Below are positions 60,392 through 64,000 of a stretch of DNA of 64,000 bases, piece by piece; positions within the stretch are counted from its first letter, which is position 1; every line of letters starts with the position of its first letter. The stretch comes from Salinirubrum litoreum (GTDB lineage: Archaea > Halobacteriota > Halobacteria > Halobacteriales > Haloferacaceae): positions 1,612,001-1,676,000 of the forward strand of contig NZ_JAJCVJ010000001.1 of assembly GCF_020567425.1 (NCBI RefSeq), written 5' to 3'. Below the pieces are notes generated by a model. That model was not told where the DNA came from and searched no databases. It saw nothing but the letters and a program-made list of their open reading frames with translations. Both the position numbers and the translations under genes were made by a program.

Positions 60392-61258
60392 ATGTCCGAC
60401 GCGACCGCGACCGTCCACGCTCACGAGAGATACGCGCTGCCACTCGCATTCGCCGCCGACGGCGAGCGACTCTACACTGGCGGATTCGACGGAACCGTCT
60501 CAGTCTGGGACACTGACGACTGGACGGAGGCTGTGACCGTTCAGGCACACGAACAGAATGTCAACTGTGGGGCCATCACCACCGACGACCGCCTGGTGAC
60601 TGGGTCGACGGACACGTCACTCCGGGTGTGGTCGTCTGACCTCGCCGACCGCGTGACGTCGCTCGACGGGCACGCGAAGACCGTCGCCGGGGTGGCCAGT
60701 CGTCCGTCGACCCCGCTCGTCGCCTCGGCGTCCTACGACACGACCGTTCGTGTGTGGAACCTCGCGAACGACGTGTCGCCACTCGTCTTGGAGGGCCACT
60801 CCGGTAACGTGACCGAGGTCGCGTTCGTCGACGAGTCGACGCTCGTCTCCGGTGGCGTCGGCGACGAGTTCGTGGTCTGGTCGCTCGACTCGGGAGCGGA
60901 AGTGGCGCGAGTCGACGGCCACGGGCAGGCGGTCTCCGGTCTCGCCGCCCGGGGAGAGACGGAGGTGTGGTCGGTCGGATACAACGGGCGTGTCCGTCGC
61001 TGGTCCACCGACGATTGGACCGCGAGTACGACGGTCGAGTTAGCGGGAGCCCAGAAGCCGTCTGGCATCGCCGTCAATCAGCAGACGGGCGACGTTGCAG
61101 TAACTCGTGACGGTGGTGTCGTCGTCCTCGACTCGGCCGGCGACTCGCGACAGGTGCACTCCGCGCCCATCAAGGGTATCACCGACCCCCTCTGGTCGAA
61201 CGACGGGGAGACACTGTACGTCGGCGGCGCAGACGGGAAGATTCGGACGTATCACTGA
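60392..61258 (+). CDS. Seven-bladed WD40 repeat protein
   Basis: A 288-residue beta-propeller. Seven repeat units are seen, each starting near AHE/GH: YALPLAFAADGERLYTGGFD, NCGAITTDDRLVTGSTD, GVASRPSTPLVASASYD, TEVAFVDESTLVSGGVGD, SGLAARGETEVWSVGY, then two more divergent units. Blades end in VWD/VWS/VWN, typical WD40. There is no signal, so it is cytosolic and likely a protein-binding scaffold. WD40 proteins are much less common in archaea than in eukaryotes. It is inserted between atp genes on the opposite strand. Confidence 0.88.
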   Translation: MSDATATVHAHERYALPLAFAADGERLYTGGFDGTVSVWDTDDWTEAVTVQAHEQNVNCGAITTDDRLVTGSTDTSLRVWSSDLADRVTSLDGHAKTVAGVASRPSTPLVASASYDTTVRVWNLANDVSPLVLEGHSGNVTEVAFVDESTLVSGGVGDEFVVWSLDSGAEVARVDGHGQAVSGLAARGETEVWSVGYNGRVRRWSTDDWTASTTVELAGAQKPSGIAVNQQTGDVAVTRDGGVVVLDSAGDSRQVHSAPIKGITDPLWSNDGETLYVGGADGKIRTYH

Positions 61259-61339
61259 GAGCGAGAAGGTCTCTCCCGTATCGGTCGCTCGGGGTCTCGC
61301 CAGTGGTCCAGACCCGATTCGGGCAGCGTGACGGCCCGG

Positions 61340-61924
61340 TCAGTTCCCCTGGATCGCGTCGATGACCATCGCGGCGGCGATGACGGGTTCCTTCGGCACG
61401 TCGCTCGCGTCGTCGATGGTGATCTCGTAGCGATCCCGCAGCGAGAACTGGCCGTCGATGTTGCCGACGTGGTCGCCGCTGGCGTCGGTGATCTCGTACT
61501 TGTGCGGGATCAACTGGCCGAACGGGAGGACGTTCCGGGCGATGGTCGTCGCGGCACCACGGGAGTCGATCTGGGCGATCTTCGCTTCGGTCTCGGCGTC
61601 GCGGATCGTCCAGGTGTCCTGCAGGATGGAGTAGTCGTTGTCGAGGATGACGAGGTCCTCGCCGGTCTGGCTGTCGGTCAACACGTAGTTGCCGGCCACG
61701 TCGACGATGCCGCCGGCGTTCACCTCGAAGACCTCGGTCCCGTCGGCGTCGACGAAGGGGAACTGCTCTTTCAGCTTGAACATCTTCTGTTTCCCCCGCA
61801 GGACGACGTTGCCCGCCTCGTCCATCGCCTTGTACTTGTTCCGGATGAAGCTCTGCTCGACGGTGTAGGCGTCGTCTGTCAGTTCGATGCCCGCGATGTC
61901 GTACTTGCTACTCGTATCGCTCAT
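61340..61924 (-). CDS. LURP-one-related (YxjI/Tubby-like) protein
   Basis: A 194-residue protein of the LOR family, related to the Tubby C-terminal fold. It has YTVEQSFIRNKYKAMDEAGN, LRGKQKMFKLKEQFPFVDAD, LTDSQTGEDLVILDNDYSIL and AKIAQIDSRGAATTIARN, then YEITDASGDHVGNIDGQFS and ending VIAAAMVIDAIQGN. These proteins bind lipids in some cases, but archaeal function is unknown. Start at 61924 with rc ATTTGAAATG near 61948-61957 as the TATA region. It is in the same direction as the atp genes and lies just downstream of atpB, so it may be cotranscribed, though it has its own promoter signal. Confidence 0.85.
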   Translation of the reverse strand: MSDTSSKYDIAGIELTDDAYTVEQSFIRNKYKAMDEAGNVVLRGKQKMFKLKEQFPFVDADGTEVFEVNAGGIVDVAGNYVLTDSQTGEDLVILDNDYSILQDTWTIRDAETEAKIAQIDSRGAATTIARNVLPFGQLIPHKYEITDASGDHVGNIDGQFSLRDRYEITIDDASDVPKEPVIAAAMVIDAIQGN

Positions 61925-62033
61925 ACCACGGCAGTCAGAACGCGGACATTTCAAATTGCCGGAGCGTGACCCGGAGAGAAGTCGTGACTGGACGGGACTG
62001 TGGCGCAGAAAAGGGTCGTCGCGAGTGTGCCGA

Positions 62034-63452
62034 TCAGTCGGCGGCGACTTCTTCGACTTCCTCGTCGCGGTAGTGCTCCTCGATGAGCTCCTCGTCGATC
62101 CGGTTGAGCTCGGCCTTCGGGAGCATCGACAGCAGGTCCCAGCCGATCTCGATGGTGTCGTCGATCGAGCGGTTCGTGTCGAAGCCCTGGTCGACGAACT
62201 CCGCCTCGAACCGGTCGGCGAAGTCGAGGTACTTGTTGTCACGCTCCGAGAGCGCCTCGCGGCCGACGATGTTCACGAGGTCGCGCAGGTCCTCACCCTC
62301 CGCGTACGCCGCGTACATCTGGTCGGACACGTCGGCGTGGTCGGCGCGGGTCAGGCCCTCGCCGATGCCGTCGTCCATCAGCCGTGACAGACTCGGGAGC
62401 ACCTGGATCGGCGGCTGGACGCCCTGACTGTTGAGCGGGCGATCCACGTAGATCTGCCCCTCGGTGATGTAGCCGGTCAGGTCCGGGATCGGGTGGGTGT
62501 CGTCGTCACCCGGCATCGTCAGGATCGGGATCTGCGTCACCGACCCCTCACGACCCTTGATCCGGCCGGCACGCTCGTACAGCGTCGCCAGGTCGGTGTA
62601 CATGTAGCCGGGGTAGCCACGGCGACCCGGCACCTCCTCGCGGGCGGCACCGATCTCACGCAGGGCCTCACAGTAGTTGGTCATGTCCGTCAGGATGACC
62701 AGCACGTGGTAGCCCTTGTCGAAGGCGAGGTACTCGGCCGTCGTGAGCGCGAGTCGCGGCGTGACCGTCCGCTCGACGGCGGGGTCGTCCGCGAGGTTCA
62801 TGAAGACGACAGAGCGTTCGAGTGCGCCCGTGCGCTCGAAGTCTTCCATGAACTCGTTGGCCTCTTCCTGGGTGATCCCCATCGCGCCGAAGATCACGGC
62901 GAACTCGGAGCCGTCCTCGTCGTCGCCCTCGCCCTCGCTCTCCTCCGGCACGGTCGCCTGCCGGGCGACCTGCAGTGCCAGGTCGTTGTGCGGCAGGCCG
63001 GACCCGGAGAAGATCGGGAGCTTCTGGCCCCGGACGAGCGTGTTCATCCCGTCGATGGCGGAGACGCCCGTCTGGATGAACTCCTCGGGGTACTCACGCG
63101 AGTAGGGGTTGATCGCCTCGCCGACGATGTCGCGTTTCTCCTCGGGGACGATCTCCGGGCCGCCGTCGATCGGCTGGCCGGAGCCGTCGAGGACGCGCCC
63201 GAGCAGATCCTCGGTGAGGTCCATCTTCAGCGTCTCGCCGAGGAAGCGGACGGACGCGTTGCGGTCGATGCCGGTGGTACCCTCGAACACCTGGATGGCG
63301 ACGAGGCCGTCCTCGCTCTCGAGGACCTGGCCGCGCTTGGTCTCGCCGTCCGGCGTCTCGATCTCGACCATCTCGTCGTAGCCGATCGGTTGGTCGACCT
63401 CGGCGAACACCAGTGGGCCGCTGATCTCTGTGATCGTCTTGTACTCTTTCAT
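62034..63452 (-). CDS. atpB: A-type ATP synthase subunit B
   Basis: The non-catalytic nucleotide-binding subunit of the A1 head, 472 residues. It has [20 protein letters not shown] at the N-terminal barrel, then [20 protein letters not shown], where the P-loop is degenerate as expected for B. Also typical are [60 protein letters not shown] and the C-terminal helical domain. It overlaps the stop of atpA by one base (TGATG), giving coupled translation. The acidic insert [12 protein letters not shown] near 175 is a halophile feature. Confidence 0.97.
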   Translation of the reverse strand: MKEYKTITEISGPLVFAEVDQPIGYDEMVEIETPDGETKRGQVLESEDGLVAIQVFEGTTGIDRNASVRFLGETLKMDLTEDLLGRVLDGSGQPIDGGPEIVPEEKRDIVGEAINPYSREYPEEFIQTGVSAIDGMNTLVRGQKLPIFSGSGLPHNDLALQVARQATVPEESEGEGDDEDGSEFAVIFGAMGITQEEANEFMEDFERTGALERSVVFMNLADDPAVERTVTPRLALTTAEYLAFDKGYHVLVILTDMTNYCEALREIGAAREEVPGRRGYPGYMYTDLATLYERAGRIKGREGSVTQIPILTMPGDDDTHPIPDLTGYITEGQIYVDRPLNSQGVQPPIQVLPSLSRLMDDGIGEGLTRADHADVSDQMYAAYAEGEDLRDLVNIVGREALSERDNKYLDFADRFEAEFVDQGFDTNRSIDDTIEIGWDLLSMLPKAELNRIDEELIEEHYRDEEVEEVAAD

Positions 63453-64000
63453 CAGTAGAGCTCCCGGAGTTCTTCCGCGATGTCGTCTTTCAGTTCGTCG
63501 ATGAACTCCTCGTAGTCTTCCTGCACGCCGATCCGGTTGATCTGGGGAGCCGACTCGATGTCGGTGATCTCCTCGACCGGGACACCCGCGTCGAGTGCGT
63601 CGAACGCCTCGTCGTTGAGTTTCTTGATCGCCGTCAGCGTCAGGTAGGTCTTCTCCGGCGGACAGAAGGTGTCGACCGGGTGGAAGGCGTTCTGCTGGAG
63701 GTACGCCTCACGCAGGTAGCGGGCGATCTCCAGGGTCAGCTGCTGGTCTTCGGGCAGGGCGTCCTTCCCGACGAGCTGGACGATCTCGCGGAGTTCGTCC
63801 TCCTCGTCTAAGGTGTCGACGGCCCACTGCCGGATCTCCGGCCAGTCCTCGGAGACGTTCTCCTGGAACCACGGATCGAGCTGTTCCCGGTACAGCGAGT
63901 ACGACTCGTTCCAGTTGATCGCCGGGAAGTGCCGACGCTCGGCGAGGTCGGCGTCCAGCGCCCAGAACGTCTTCACGATACGCAGGGTGTTCTGCGTGAC
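63452..64000 (-). CDS. atpA: A-type ATP synthase subunit A, C-terminal part (partial)
   Basis: The last 182 residues of the catalytic subunit; the gene starts beyond the right edge. The visible part begins [20 protein letters not shown] and has [16 protein letters not shown] (conserved near the catalytic interface), [20 protein letters not shown] and [20 protein letters not shown], with the helical C-terminal domain ending AEELRELY. It overlaps atpB by one base. The P-loop and the rest of the protein are not in the window. Confidence 0.96.
   Translation of the reverse strand, partial: VTQNTLRIVKTFWALDADLAERRHFPAINWNESYSLYREQLDPWFQENVSEDWPEIRQWAVDTLDEEDELREIVQLVGKDALPEDQQLTLEIARYLREAYLQQNAFHPVDTFCPPEKTYLTLTAIKKLNDEAFDALDAGVPVEEITDIESAPQINRIGVQEDYEEFIDELKDDIAEELRELY

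Noticed and set aside
1-64000. tRNA or rRNA genes
   Set aside because: No cloverleaf with a recognisable TTCGA/TTCAA arm and acceptor pairing, and no rRNA-like blocks, were seen in any intergenic space.

Overview
The window is a piece of a haloarchaeal (class Halobacteria) chromosome. The proteins are strongly acidic. TATA-like boxes sit about 25-30 bases before many start codons, as expected for leaderless mRNAs. The gene set is archaeal: family D DNA polymerase large subunit, archaeal RNase P proteins, proteasome alpha subunit and PAN, archaeal A-type ATP synthase, aIF5B, Nob1 and the haloarchaeal pair of TatC translocases. I cannot name the genus. I saw no tRNA, rRNA, CRISPR array or intact insertion sequence.

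Layout. 0-8 kb: divergent tatC and double tatC, a ribbon-helix-helix regulator, a VUT-family transporter, rlmE, a winged-helix/partner pair that may be a toxin-antitoxin module, and a lipoprotein. 8-16.4 kb: polD large subunit, an SDR, then the overlapping rnp3-methyltransferase-rnp2-psmA group, pyrE and a glutaredoxin. 17.2-27 kb: a carbohydrate cluster (binding protein, two permeases, secreted glucoamylase, divergent ATPase) and an S9 peptidase. 28-37.6 kb: a SpoIIM-domain membrane protein, rnhB, a four-gene surface operon (TasA/DUF1102-like protein, SipW-like signal peptidase, 62-residue protein, DUF5305-like protein), a CPBP protease, nob1, a PRC-barrel protein and infB. 37.6-40 kb: an AT-rich island with two related membrane proteins and a gene remnant. 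40-53.6 kb: pdaD, pan, two metallopeptidases, cinA, a flavin monooxygenase/SnoaL pair, an aminotransferase and an ArsA/Get3 ATPase. 53.6-55.3 kb: a second AT-rich island with two exported proteins. 55.3-64 kb: hemB, engB, and the atpA-atpB...atpD genes with two extra genes between B and D.

The strongest unexplained signal is a family of long non-coding modular repeats: A about 1-200, B 16392-17210, C 27120-28022, D 46075-46230 and E 56430-57150. They combine a CACCGC/CGACAGC-rich tract, a CTCCCCAGCCTCG box and arrays of perfect hairpins. In copies B and C the arrays are enclosed by a long-range stem whose two arms, about 150-290 bases apart, have changed together (CCGGCGTCTCG/CGAGACGCCGG in B, CCGACCGCTCG/CGAGCGGTCGG in C). 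That covariation argues for a selected RNA or DNA structure. B and C flank the carbohydrate cluster in direct orientation.

Functional links: the carbohydrate genes form an extracellular glucan degradation and uptake unit. rnp2/rnp3/psmA and pan cover RNA processing and protein turnover. The atp genes belong to the energy-coupling ATP synthase. The TasA/SipW-like operon looks like a surface-fibre export unit.
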